A DNA stretch of 64,000 nt. It comes from Dyella sp. EPa41. GTDB lineage: Bacteria > Pseudomonadota > Gammaproteobacteria > Xanthomonadales > Rhodanobacteraceae. The notes beneath the pieces are model-generated. The model did no database searches, was not told where the DNA came from, and saw nothing but the letters and a program-made list of their open reading frames with translations. Every line of letters begins with the position of its first letter. Within the stretch, counting starts at the first letter, position 1. Position numbers and translations under genes: made by a program. Shown one piece after another: positions 35,974 to 44,665 of this stretch. The stretch lies in assembly GCF_016586165.1 (NCBI RefSeq), contig NZ_BCPR01000022.1, positions 1 to 64,000 of the forward strand, written 5' to 3'.

Positions 35974-36981
35974 TCAGGGCGCGGCCGCGGTCGATGCGCG
36001 CATGCGCATTTCATAGCCGACTTCGACCATGCGTGCCTCTCCCTTGCCGAGTATGCGCAGCAGCAACTCTTCGGTGGCGCGCCGGCCCATGTCGCGCACC
36101 GGTTGATGCACCGTGGTCAGCGGCGGCCACACCTGCGTCGCGATGGTGGTGTCGTCGAAGCCGCAAATGGAGACCTCGGCGGGCACTGAAACGCCCGCTT
36201 CGGCGGCAGCCCAGATCGCGCCGACCGCCATGTCGTCGTCGGCGGCAAAGATGGCGGTGGGCCGGCGTTTCAGCGAAAGCAGCCGGCGCGCCGCGGCCAC
36301 GCCCGATTCGAAGGAAAACTGGCCCTGCACCATGTAGGCAGGGTCTTCCTTCAGCCCTGCGCGCTTCAGGCCGTCGCGGAACCCGGCGAGGCGCCAGATG
36401 CCCGCGCCGTGCTTAGGGTCGCCGATGATGTGCGCGATGCGGCGGTGCCCCAGCGAGGCGAGGTGATCCACCATCGCCGCGGCGGCTTCGCGCTCGCGCA
36501 GCATGACCCCGATGCAGCCCTTGGGCTGGCGCGGGGCGATCGAGGCAAACGGAAGATCGTTCTTGCGCAGGTGCTCGAGCAGTTTCGGGTGATCCGTGAT
36601 GGGCGGAGTAAGGATCAGCCCGTCGGGGCGGTGCCGCGAAAGGATGCCCTCGACCCGTTCGACGAAGTCCGCCGCCGTGGAGACCAGGGGCTGCACCATC
36701 ATGCTGTACTGGCTCGCCTCGCACGCCTCCAGCACGCCCGCCTGGACTTCCATGATGTAGCTGGGCGACAGGTTGTCGTACAGCAGGCCGATGGAGAACG
36801 AGCGGTTCGTTGCCAGGCTGCGCGCGGAAGTCAGCGGCCGGTAATTGAGTTCCGCCACCGCCGCGAGCACCCGGTCCCGCACGGCGTCGCGCACGTTCGG
36901 CTCGTTGTTGAGCACGCGCGAAACGGTCTTTTTCGAGGTGCCGGAGGCGCGGGCGACGTCGTTGATGGTCACGCGTGACAT
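35974..36981 (-). CDS. LacI-family transcriptional regulator
   Basis: A 335-residue LacI/GalR repressor. The DNA-binding helix-turn-helix is at residues 4-24 (TINDVARASGTSKKTVSRVLN), followed by a hinge helix near LNYRPLTSARSLATNRS. The periplasmic-binding-protein-like ligand domain shows SIGLLYDNLSPSYIMEVQAG, RPDGLILTPP, GHRRIAHIIGD, AIFAADDDMAVGA and VSICGFDDTTIATQVWPPLTTVHQP, all standard. It begins 16 bp after the GH2 glucosaminidase-type gene and is the last gene of the glycan operon, suggesting autoregulation. The palindrome TTGACACCGGTGTCAA in front of the operon's first gene is its best candidate operator. The effector is probably a sugar or sugar phosphate derived from the glycan. 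Confidence 0.9.
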   Translation of the reverse strand: MSRVTINDVARASGTSKKTVSRVLNNEPNVRDAVRDRVLAAVAELNYRPLTSARSLATNRSFSIGLLYDNLSPSYIMEVQAGVLEACEASQYSMMVQPLVSTAADFVERVEGILSRHRPDGLILTPPITDHPKLLEHLRKNDLPFASIAPRQPKGCIGVMLREREAAAAMVDHLASLGHRRIAHIIGDPKHGAGIWRLAGFRDGLKRAGLKEDPAYMVQGQFSFESGVAAARRLLSLKRRPTAIFAADDDMAVGAIWAAAEAGVSVPAEVSICGFDDTTIATQVWPPLTTVHQPVRDMGRRATEELLLRILGKGEARMVEVGYEMRMRASTAAAP

Positions 36982-36997
36982 GGAAGCCTTTGCGTCT

Positions 36998-39709
36998 TCA
37001 ATGATCGGTTTCCTGCGTGACGTTCGCCGGGACGCTCTGGGCCGCGACATTCCATCCGCTCACGTCGACCACCGGGGCAGCCGTTCCCTTCGATGCGTAT
37101 CGCGCGGTGAGGGTCAACGACTCGCCAGGCCAGAGCGTCACGTCATTGTCTGTCCAGCGTATCGGCAGCGCAAGGTCGCCGCGCGCGCCGCGCCGGATGG
37201 ATACGTGCTGGAACAACGCCACCGCCCGCGACGATGCAGGGACCGAAAGCGTGACGGTGGTGACATCGTCGCTGCCTTCGCGGCGCGTGCTGGCGCGGAC
37301 CTCGCTCGTCGCCGACGGCAGCGACCGCAGCGCGGTGAGGTCGGCGTACTGCGTCAGCGGCGTGAGGTACCAGTTCGATGTCGCCCAGTCGAGCACGTCC
37401 TGCCGGGTGGACAGCCAATAGACGTTGCGGCTGACCGGCTTGCCGTCCGAAGAGGCGAGGTCGAGCTCGACGAAATACGCGGACGACAGGCCGGCCATGG
37501 CCGGTAGCGTTGCCAGCGACTTCGTGTGGTTGCCGGCCAGCTCGATGTCCTTCAGGTGCTTCTCGTAGCGCACGCTGCCGTCGAGGTTGCGCACGCGGAT
37601 GCCGGCCTGGAGGCCGTGCGCATCGTCGAGCGCGTGGTTCACCAGCACGATGTCGCGCGAATCGTACGAGTACTGGATGTGCACCCGCTCGTTTGCCTTC
37701 TTGGCACCGAAATAGGCGCCTGCGGGGTTCATGTAGTAGTCGTACAGGTGCCAGTGCAGCGAGGGCCACGCGTTGTTGAGCATCCAGTAGATGACGCCCG
37801 TCGCGGGCTTGGCGGCATCCATGCGTGCGTTGAACGCCTCGAACTGGGCGCGGACGTTGTCGTAGTTGTCGAGCTGGGCCTTGGCGACGTAATCGGCAAG
37901 ACTCGTGGGCGCGCCGTAGCGCTGCGCCAGCGCATGGTCGAACGGCGTCAGCACGGCAAACGTCGACCAGTCGGCGGACGCGTGGTACTGCCTCGCTTCC
38001 GGGTACTTCCAGAGCGCCTCCTGCTCCTGCGGCGAGAGCATGCGCGCGAGGTCTTCCATTCGCGGGATATCCGCGCCCGCGCTGACTTCGGAATCAAAGC
38101 CGAATGCGCCACCCAGCTTGTCCGCGTACCAGTAGGACGGCGGTATCCAGTCGTAGGGACCCGCCATCTTCATGCCGGAGGGGCCCGCCTCGGCAGTGGC
38201 CTGGTCGACGGCCGCGGAGATGACGGGGAGCGACCAGTCTGCTGCTTGCAGCGTGTCGGTGTACATCCTCGCGATGGGCGGCGGGGGCGCGTTGTCGCTG
38301 CCGATGTAAAAGCCGATCACGGATGGGTGGTTGCGAAGCAGGCGCGCTTCGCTGGCCATGGAGTCCTGGGCCACCTTCATGTCGGCATCGGTCCAGGGTG
38401 AGCCACCGGTCCGGGCGGCCGATTCCCATTTGTCGCAGCATTCCCAGCCCGCGAGGACCATGATGCCGTTGCGGTCGGCAAGGTCGTAGAAGCGCTGGTT
38501 TTCCAGCTTGCCCTCACTGCGGATGGTGTTGAGGCCGAGGTTGGCGACATAGCTGAACTCGGCTTCCATCCGGGCGGGGTCGTCACGCAGAAACATGTCC
38601 GGCGCCCAGCCCGCGCCACGGATCAGCACGGGCTTTCCATTGATGAAGAACTGGCGATAACCCTGCCTGGTCAGGTTCGATGTGACACTGCGTATGCCGA
38701 ACGTCGCCGCGGCCCGATCCGAGGCTGCGCCATCGACGGTCGCCGTCAGCTCGAGTGGATACAACGGATGCTCGCCCATGCCGAGGGGCCACCAGATCTT
38801 CGGGTGGTCCAGCGCGAGGCCGGGTGTCGTATCGGGAGAGAACGACACGGTCCGTGACTGCCCGGGCGCAAGATGCACGCTCTGCTGCACGGAGACACCG
38901 GCTACGGTGCCGGTGATCAGCGCGTCATGCGCTGCCGTGTCCAGGTTCTTCGCCGTCACCTTCACGGTGAGCGCGGCGTGCGACAGGTCGGGCAGCGACA
39001 GCGTCGAGAGCACGTGCGGAAAATCCAGCTGGACCGGCCCGGTCTGCACGATATCCACGCCGCGCCACGGGCCCATGTTGTTGTCGGGCGGCGTGGGATT
39101 CCAGTCCACCCAGCCCATCGACAGGCTCATCCGGGGATCGCCCGGGTGCACCCGCATGGCCAGGACATTGGCGCCCGCATGCACCCAGCGCGTCACGTCG
39201 AGCGTATGCACGGGATAGGCGCCGGCGAGATCGCCGTGATCGGCGACCTGCTGCCCGTTCACCCATATATCGGCGCTCGCGATCATGCCGTTGGTGCGCA
39301 GCAGCGCGTGGCGGCCGGCGGCCCCTTTGGGCAAGGCAAATTCGGCGCGATACCACCACGGCGTCACGAAGAGGTTGCCGCTGGCCTCCGGCACCTGCAC
39401 CGCACGCAGGTTGTCGCTGTAGAACACGTCGTTCTTGAATGCATGGTTCTCCAGCAGGCCGGCCATGACCGTTGCCCGGCCACTCACCGGGTACCAGCCC
39501 TCGGTGGAGAATCCGGCAACGGAGATGTCGGCGCCTCCCTGCTGGGCCTTGGCGCTGTCCTGGATCCGCCAGTGATCGATGGCGGTGACGGAGCCGGCAT
39601 CGTCGCTCACGCGAGTGGCTGTTGCGCCCGTCTGCGCGCAGGTGGGTGACGCAGCACAGAGCGCCATCGCGACGACCGCCCAAAGCGCATGCCTGGCTCG
39701 AATTTGCAT
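36998..39709 (-). CDS. GH2 exo-beta-D-glucosaminidase / core endo-beta-mannosidase-type enzyme, secreted
   Basis: A 903-residue GH2 enzyme with a signal peptide (1-26, ending SPTCAQ). It clearly belongs to the CsxA branch: MGWVDWNPTPPDNNMGPWRGV, GWECCDKWES, GPSGMKMAGPYDWIPPSYWY and FGFDSEVSAGADIP. The usual GH2 Asn-Glu acid/base pair is replaced by GSDNAP with Asp472, and the nucleophile is Glu541, matching Asp469/Glu541 reported for the CsxA exo-glucosaminidase. The mannosylglycoprotein endo-beta-mannosidase branch is close, and cleavage of the Man-beta-1,4-GlcNAc core would suit the GH92/GH20 context; which activity applies is inference. It starts four bases after the permease stop, with GAGGAA as ribosome-binding site. 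Confidence 0.87.
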   Translation of the reverse strand: MQIRARHALWAVVAMALCAASPTCAQTGATATRVSDDAGSVTAIDHWRIQDSAKAQQGGADISVAGFSTEGWYPVSGRATVMAGLLENHAFKNDVFYSDNLRAVQVPEASGNLFVTPWWYRAEFALPKGAAGRHALLRTNGMIASADIWVNGQQVADHGDLAGAYPVHTLDVTRWVHAGANVLAMRVHPGDPRMSLSMGWVDWNPTPPDNNMGPWRGVDIVQTGPVQLDFPHVLSTLSLPDLSHAALTVKVTAKNLDTAAHDALITGTVAGVSVQQSVHLAPGQSRTVSFSPDTTPGLALDHPKIWWPLGMGEHPLYPLELTATVDGAASDRAAATFGIRSVTSNLTRQGYRQFFINGKPVLIRGAGWAPDMFLRDDPARMEAEFSYVANLGLNTIRSEGKLENQRFYDLADRNGIMVLAGWECCDKWESAARTGGSPWTDADMKVAQDSMASEARLLRNHPSVIGFYIGSDNAPPPPIARMYTDTLQAADWSLPVISAAVDQATAEAGPSGMKMAGPYDWIPPSYWYADKLGGAFGFDSEVSAGADIPRMEDLARMLSPQEQEALWKYPEARQYHASADWSTFAVLTPFDHALAQRYGAPTSLADYVAKAQLDNYDNVRAQFEAFNARMDAAKPATGVIYWMLNNAWPSLHWHLYDYYMNPAGAYFGAKKANERVHIQYSYDSRDIVLVNHALDDAHGLQAGIRVRNLDGSVRYEKHLKDIELAGNHTKSLATLPAMAGLSSAYFVELDLASSDGKPVSRNVYWLSTRQDVLDWATSNWYLTPLTQYADLTALRSLPSATSEVRASTRREGSDDVTTVTLSVPASSRAVALFQHVSIRRGARGDLALPIRWTDNDVTLWPGESLTLTARYASKGTAAPVVDVSGWNVAAQSVPANVTQETDH

Positions 39710-39713
39710 GACG

Positions 39714-41102
39714 TCATGGTTCCTCAAGATAAGTTTCGCGTACCTCGACGGGCGCGAAAGGCCAGGAGCGATTGACCTTCGCCCAGATCGCAAACACCAC
39801 CAGGCCCGCCACGATCCACGCGCCCGAAAGGATCAGCGACAAGGTGGACGCGGATACGTACACATAGATCCAGCCCAGCAGCGCGATCACGCAGGGCACG
39901 GGGTAAAGCCACTGCTTGTAGGGTCGATGGAGGTGGGGCTGGCGCTTGCGCAGCACGACCAGCGCCGCGATCTGCGCGATGGACTGCACGATGATGGTCG
40001 CGGCCAGCAGCATGTTGATCACTTCGGTCAGGTCAAGGAAGGTACCGATGGCCGTGACCACGCCCATGGTGAGCAGCGCCACGTGCGGAAACCCGTGCCT
40101 GGCGTGCAAGTGGCCGAACACGGACAGGAATACCTTGTCCTGGGCCGCCTGGAACGGCACGCGGGAGCCGCCAAGCAAGCCGGTGAACACCGAAGCGAAT
40201 GCCGTCACGATGATGAGAACGGTCATGATCGCGGCAGCGGCATGTCCCCAGCTGCGCTCCACGACCAGCGATGCCACCGACTTGGACTGGGCAATCTCCT
40301 GCCAGGGCGCCACGCCGAGCACGCTGATGTTGAGCAGGAGATAGACGAACATCATTGCGACCACCGAGATGATGATCGAGCCCGGCATCGTCCGGCCGGG
40401 GTCGCGCAGCTCGTCGCCGATATAGGCGGTGGTGTTGTAGCCGAGATAGTCGTAGATGCCGATGATCAGCCCCGCGCCCAGCCCCACGAAGAAGTGGCTG
40501 CCGAACATGTCGGGCGGATAGGCAAAGGCGAAGCCGGGGTTGAAATGCGAGAAACCCGCCGCCGCCACGCCGATCACCGACACCAGCATGATGATCCACA
40601 GCGCGATCGTGATCGCCCGCACCGACTCGATGCGCCGGTACAGCAGCCAGGTGACGATCGCGGTCGCCGCCAGGCTCACGAGATGCACCGGCCACCAGCC
40701 CAGGCCGGGAAAGAAGAAGCCCAGGTATTCCGCCATGCCGATGATGCCCGTGGACATCAGCAGGGGAATCGCCAGCAGCATCGTCCAGATGAACAGGAAC
40801 GGCATCAGCTTGCCGGTGCGGTACTGGAACGCTTCGCGCAGATAGACATAGGTGCCGCCGGAGCCCGGCATGGCCGCGCCGAGCTCGGCCCACACCAGGC
40901 CATCGGCCATGGCCAGGATGGCGCCGGCGATCCAGCCGATCACCGCCTGCGGTCCACCCATCGCCGCGACCATGATGGGGATGGTGATGAACGGCCCGAC
41001 GCCGCACATCTGCGTCATGTTGATCGCCGTGCCCGAAAACAGGCCGATGGAACGATGGAAGGCGTTGTCGCGAACGGGCGGGTGCGCGCTGGAATCCTGC
41101 AT
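39714..41102 (-). CDS. APC-superfamily permease in the glycan operon
   Basis: A 462-residue, about 12-helix amino acid-polyamine-organocation transporter. Helix 1 contains INMTQMCGVGPFITIPIMVAAMGG, and the segment WAELGAAMPGSGGTYVYLREAFQY follows, both typical of the superfamily. A later helix reads GLGAGLIIGIYDYLGYNTTAYIGDELRDP. I start at ATG 41102, which has AAGG six bases upstream; the frame is open 22 codons further. The substrate cannot be named: family members carry amino acids and amines, and an inner-membrane permease for a glycan-derived product would be unusual. It lies between a TonB receptor and the GH2 gene in one orientation and is four bases from the latter, so it belongs to the operon. 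Confidence 0.83.
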   Translation of the reverse strand: MQDSSAHPPVRDNAFHRSIGLFSGTAINMTQMCGVGPFITIPIMVAAMGGPQAVIGWIAGAILAMADGLVWAELGAAMPGSGGTYVYLREAFQYRTGKLMPFLFIWTMLLAIPLLMSTGIIGMAEYLGFFFPGLGWWPVHLVSLAATAIVTWLLYRRIESVRAITIALWIIMLVSVIGVAAAGFSHFNPGFAFAYPPDMFGSHFFVGLGAGLIIGIYDYLGYNTTAYIGDELRDPGRTMPGSIIISVVAMMFVYLLLNISVLGVAPWQEIAQSKSVASLVVERSWGHAAAAIMTVLIIVTAFASVFTGLLGGSRVPFQAAQDKVFLSVFGHLHARHGFPHVALLTMGVVTAIGTFLDLTEVINMLLAATIIVQSIAQIAALVVLRKRQPHLHRPYKQWLYPVPCVIALLGWIYVYVSASTLSLILSGAWIVAGLVVFAIWAKVNRSWPFAPVEVRETYLEEP

Positions 41103-41258
41103 GCTTGCCTTGTCGTGATGGGTGGCGAGAGGAGTGTCGATGGGCGTGCTCCGACGGGGACGTGGCATTACGGCGGCATCAGCCGGCCTGCCGGTGGCGC
41201 CGCTCCCGGGCGGGGCGGGGCCGCCGGCGAATGCCGGCCAGCGGGAACGGCGCTTCCG

Positions 41259-44200
41259 TTACCACTGGCCGCGCACGCCCAACATGAACATGCGCTCGGA
41301 GAACGTCGAGTGCCCGGGCTGGTCGGGCCATACCAGGTAGTAGCGCTGGTACTCGTTGGTGAGGTTGGTGCCATCCAGGAACACCTCGGCGTACTTGTTG
41401 AACTTGTATGAGATCGACGCATCGAGGTACTTCTGCGGCGCCTCGTACATCTCCATGCCGGTGATGCCGCCCACGCTGTCCATCACCGCGCGCCGCGAAC
41501 GGTAGTTGTACGCGACGCGGGCCTGGAAGTGATCGTCCTGATACCACAGGATCAGGTTGCCCGACTTGGTGGAGTTGTCCTGAAAGGGGATCTCCTTGCC
41601 GGCGAGGTCTTTTTCGCCCGAGTTGCTGGGCGCATAGGTACCATTGATCTCCATGCCCGTCTTGGACAGGAAGCCCGGCAGGAAGGTAAAGCCCTGGCGA
41701 TAATCCAGCTCCGCGCCATGGATGCTGTTGCCGGTGCCCTGCACGGGCTGGGTGATCACGATGCAGTGGTCGCGGACCACGCCGTCTTCGTCGGGCAGGG
41801 TGCAGTTGGTCACGCTGCCGTTCTTGATGAAGCTGTCCACGTTGATGCGGAACAGGGCGAGGCTCACCATGCTGGTCTCGTTGATGTAGTACTCCGCCGA
41901 GGCGCCATAGTTGGTCGAACGCCACGGATTGAGGTTCGGATTGCCCGTGGACGTGCCGTTCGCGACGCGGAAGATGGGGCCATCCGGCGTTTCAGCCAGC
42001 GAGTAGTTCAGCTGCAGGCCGCCGCCCCAGGTGCTGAGGTCCAGCGGCATCATGTTCTTGGAATAGGCCAGTCGAAACTTCAGCCTGTCGGTGACATCCA
42101 GCGAGAAATTGGCTGACGGCAGCACGTCCTGGTAACTGCGCTTGGTGGTGGCGACGCCCGCGTCGAGCGGTTCATCGCCGTAGGCGCCGGGATCGCCGCT
42201 CAGATGCTGGTTCACGTCGAGATGCGTGCGGATGAGGCGCACGCCGATGTTGCCGCTGTATGTCATGTCGCCGAGCGTGCCGTTGAAATCGCCCTGCAGG
42301 TAACCGGACAGCTCCTTCAGCCTCACGCCCCAGGTCGTTCCAGGCTCGGCCACCTTGACGGTGTCGGGATAGAGCGACTTCCAGAATGAAACGGGGTTGA
42401 TCATCGCCGAAGGATCAATCGCCCAGAAGTTGATGCCCGAGCCAAGCAGGTTGTTGTACTGCTTCCAGTTGCCCGATAGCGGCGCGGCCGTGTTGGGCAT
42501 CTGCAATGAGGAGAGCGGGCCGGCGCGGAAGTAGCCCAGGTCGTTGCCGGCGGTGCAGCTTCCGCTGTTCAACACCACGTCGGCGCCGACATAACGCACC
42601 AGGCACCCATTCGGATCGCTCGCCCCCATGCCTGCATAGACCGGCGTCTCCAGGGTCCAGCCCTGGTTGTCGGCGTCGCGGATGCTGTTGCGCACGCCGA
42701 ACTTGAGCTTGAAACCGTCCTGGAAATCGTAGGCGCCATCGAAGCGCAGGGCATTCAGCGCGACCTTGCGGTTGTAGTCGCCGGAGGATTCCAGCGTCTT
42801 CATGGTCCAGCCGTTGGGGTTCGCGAAAGCGGACGCCAGCGAGGAGGGCATGCTGACCGTGATGTAGCGGCCGCCGAAGTTCGCGACGATCGGAATGGTG
42901 TTCTGCGGAATGCCGTTGGCATTGAACACGCGATTGCCGCCCAGCTCCGCCGGATACACGAAGGTGCCTGGCGGCACCGCATCGTCGGGCACGCCGTCCA
43001 TCAGCACGTTGGGCCACAGCGCGCCGTCGGAGTCGGAAATATTGACGTCGGTTTCCTGGTACGACTGGCTCGCCGTGTCATGGATGCCGCGCACGCTGGC
43101 CGTGAAATTGCCGCCGTTGTCGTAATCCAGCTGCAGGTTGAAGTTCTTCGCGATGGAGTCCTTCTGGATGATCGAGGAGTACGACTCCACGTCGCCCGGC
43201 CACTTCTCGTATACCTGCGTGGTATAGATCTGCGAGCCTTCCCAGCCGGGCTCGGGGGTGCCGTAGGAGCCCAGCGCGGGGCTTCCGGTATTGCGCGACT
43301 GCAGCGGCACATAGGTGGCGCCCTGCCAGTTGGTGGAGTTGAACTGGATGCCGACGTTGCGGTTGTACTCATGCTGTTGCGAATAGAAGAAGTCGCTGGT
43401 GACACTGAAGCCGCTGCCAAGGTCCATCTGGAACGAGGCATTGCCGGACTTGCGCTTGCGCTGCGTGGTGATGTCGTTGAGACCGATGTCCTGGCTGCCC
43501 ATGAAGACGCCGTTGGACTTGCCGTCGCCGTTGACGTCCACGCTGCCGTCGGCGTTCTGCACGATCTTCGACGGGATCGGCGCACCATTCCATGGCGTCA
43601 GGAAGCCGTTGTAGCCGCCCGCGCTGGCGGCGTTCTCGCCGTTGAACACGACGCCGTACTGGTCCAGGCCCTCGGTCGCGTTCATCCGCCGGGTATCGGA
43701 ATAGTCGGCCGAGATCAGCAGGCCCCAATGGCCGTTGTCGTTGTACGAAATGAGTCCGTTGGCCTCGGGCCCGGTGTGCTCGGTGGTGCTGCCACGCTCG
43801 CCGTTGGCGGAGTAGCTGTAGGTGAATCCGCTGGGGAGGTCCCACGGCCGATAGGTGTGCAGGTCGATCGCGCCGCTGATGCCGCCGTCGGTCGTGCTGG
43901 CGGTGGTCGACTTGATCACGTCCACGCCGTGGAACAACGTGGAGGGCAGCATGGTGAAATCCGGCTGCTGCGAATCGATCTGGTCCGCCGTGATGAACAC
44001 TTCGCCGTTCAACATGGTGCCGACCTGCGGCAGGCCACGTACATCCACCGAGGTACCCACGCCGGCGTCGCGGTTGATTTGCACGCCGGTGACACGCTGC
44101 AGCGAGTCGGTGATGGTGGTGTCGGGCAGGGCGCCGATGTTTTCCGCCGTGATGCTGTCCTGGATGTTGGGCGCTTCGCGCTTGAGGTCGATGGCGCGCA

Positions 44201-44477
44201 TCTGCGAGGCGCGCACGCCGGACACATTCACGGTGGCCAGCGTGGCGGCGTTCTTCTCCGCTTCGCTGTCCTTGGCCTTGGTATCGGCTTTTTTGGCGTC
44301 GGGCGACGGAGCTGCCGGGGCTGGCGCCGGCGCGGCCTGCGCCGTGGTTGCCTGCGGCGCGGGGCCGTCGGCCGGGACGTCGGCGAAGGTCGACGCGCTT
44401 GCCGATGCCGATACGGCGGCGAACAGCGACACGGTGATGGCAAAAGACAAGGGATGCTTGCGAAGTACGGTGGACAT
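41259..44477 (-). CDS. TonB-dependent receptor of the glycan operon
   Basis: A 1072-residue TonB-dependent outer-membrane transporter. The signal peptide (1-32) is followed by a long Ala/Pro/Lys low-complexity stretch (about 40-85). The plug domain contains LKREAPNIQDSITAENIGALPDTTITDSLQRVTGVQINRD, MLNGEVFI and GGISGAIDLHTYRPW. The barrel ends LGVRGQW, with a terminal aromatic. The ATG at 44477 has GAGG upstream; the frame is open much further but the extension is arginine/histidine-rich and lacks a signal sequence. It sits between the GH20 hexosaminidase and the APC permease genes, so N-acetylglucosamine-containing oligosaccharides are the probable cargo (inference from neighbours). Confidence 0.9.
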   Translation of the reverse strand: MSTVLRKHPLSFAITVSLFAAVSASASASTFADVPADGPAPQATTAQAAPAPAPAAPSPDAKKADTKAKDSEAEKNAATLATVNVSGVRASQMRAIDLKREAPNIQDSITAENIGALPDTTITDSLQRVTGVQINRDAGVGTSVDVRGLPQVGTMLNGEVFITADQIDSQQPDFTMLPSTLFHGVDVIKSTTASTTDGGISGAIDLHTYRPWDLPSGFTYSYSANGERGSTTEHTGPEANGLISYNDNGHWGLLISADYSDTRRMNATEGLDQYGVVFNGENAASAGGYNGFLTPWNGAPIPSKIVQNADGSVDVNGDGKSNGVFMGSQDIGLNDITTQRKRKSGNASFQMDLGSGFSVTSDFFYSQQHEYNRNVGIQFNSTNWQGATYVPLQSRNTGSPALGSYGTPEPGWEGSQIYTTQVYEKWPGDVESYSSIIQKDSIAKNFNLQLDYDNGGNFTASVRGIHDTASQSYQETDVNISDSDGALWPNVLMDGVPDDAVPPGTFVYPAELGGNRVFNANGIPQNTIPIVANFGGRYITVSMPSSLASAFANPNGWTMKTLESSGDYNRKVALNALRFDGAYDFQDGFKLKFGVRNSIRDADNQGWTLETPVYAGMGASDPNGCLVRYVGADVVLNSGSCTAGNDLGYFRAGPLSSLQMPNTAAPLSGNWKQYNNLLGSGINFWAIDPSAMINPVSFWKSLYPDTVKVAEPGTTWGVRLKELSGYLQGDFNGTLGDMTYSGNIGVRLIRTHLDVNQHLSGDPGAYGDEPLDAGVATTKRSYQDVLPSANFSLDVTDRLKFRLAYSKNMMPLDLSTWGGGLQLNYSLAETPDGPIFRVANGTSTGNPNLNPWRSTNYGASAEYYINETSMVSLALFRINVDSFIKNGSVTNCTLPDEDGVVRDHCIVITQPVQGTGNSIHGAELDYRQGFTFLPGFLSKTGMEINGTYAPSNSGEKDLAGKEIPFQDNSTKSGNLILWYQDDHFQARVAYNYRSRRAVMDSVGGITGMEMYEAPQKYLDASISYKFNKYAEVFLDGTNLTNEYQRYYLVWPDQPGHSTFSERMFMLGVRGQW

Positions 44478-44665
44478 GGGCTTTAACCTCGTTGGTGTTG
44501 CCTGTCGAACCTCAACTGCTCCGTTGGTGAACCAGAAACGCGTGCCGATCGGCCGTGCGGTTCGCGCGCCGTCGTGATGCCATCCATCGACCTCCCCGGT
44601 CATGGCTTCGCACGCCACGGCCGTTTGCTCGGTGCTGCTGCGCGAGGCCCCCGCCCCGCGTACCG

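Noticed and set aside
41222-41245. GC-rich inverted repeat after the TonB receptor as a terminator
   Set aside because: Several overlapping short GC stems are possible and none has a T tract; termination here would also split a likely operon.
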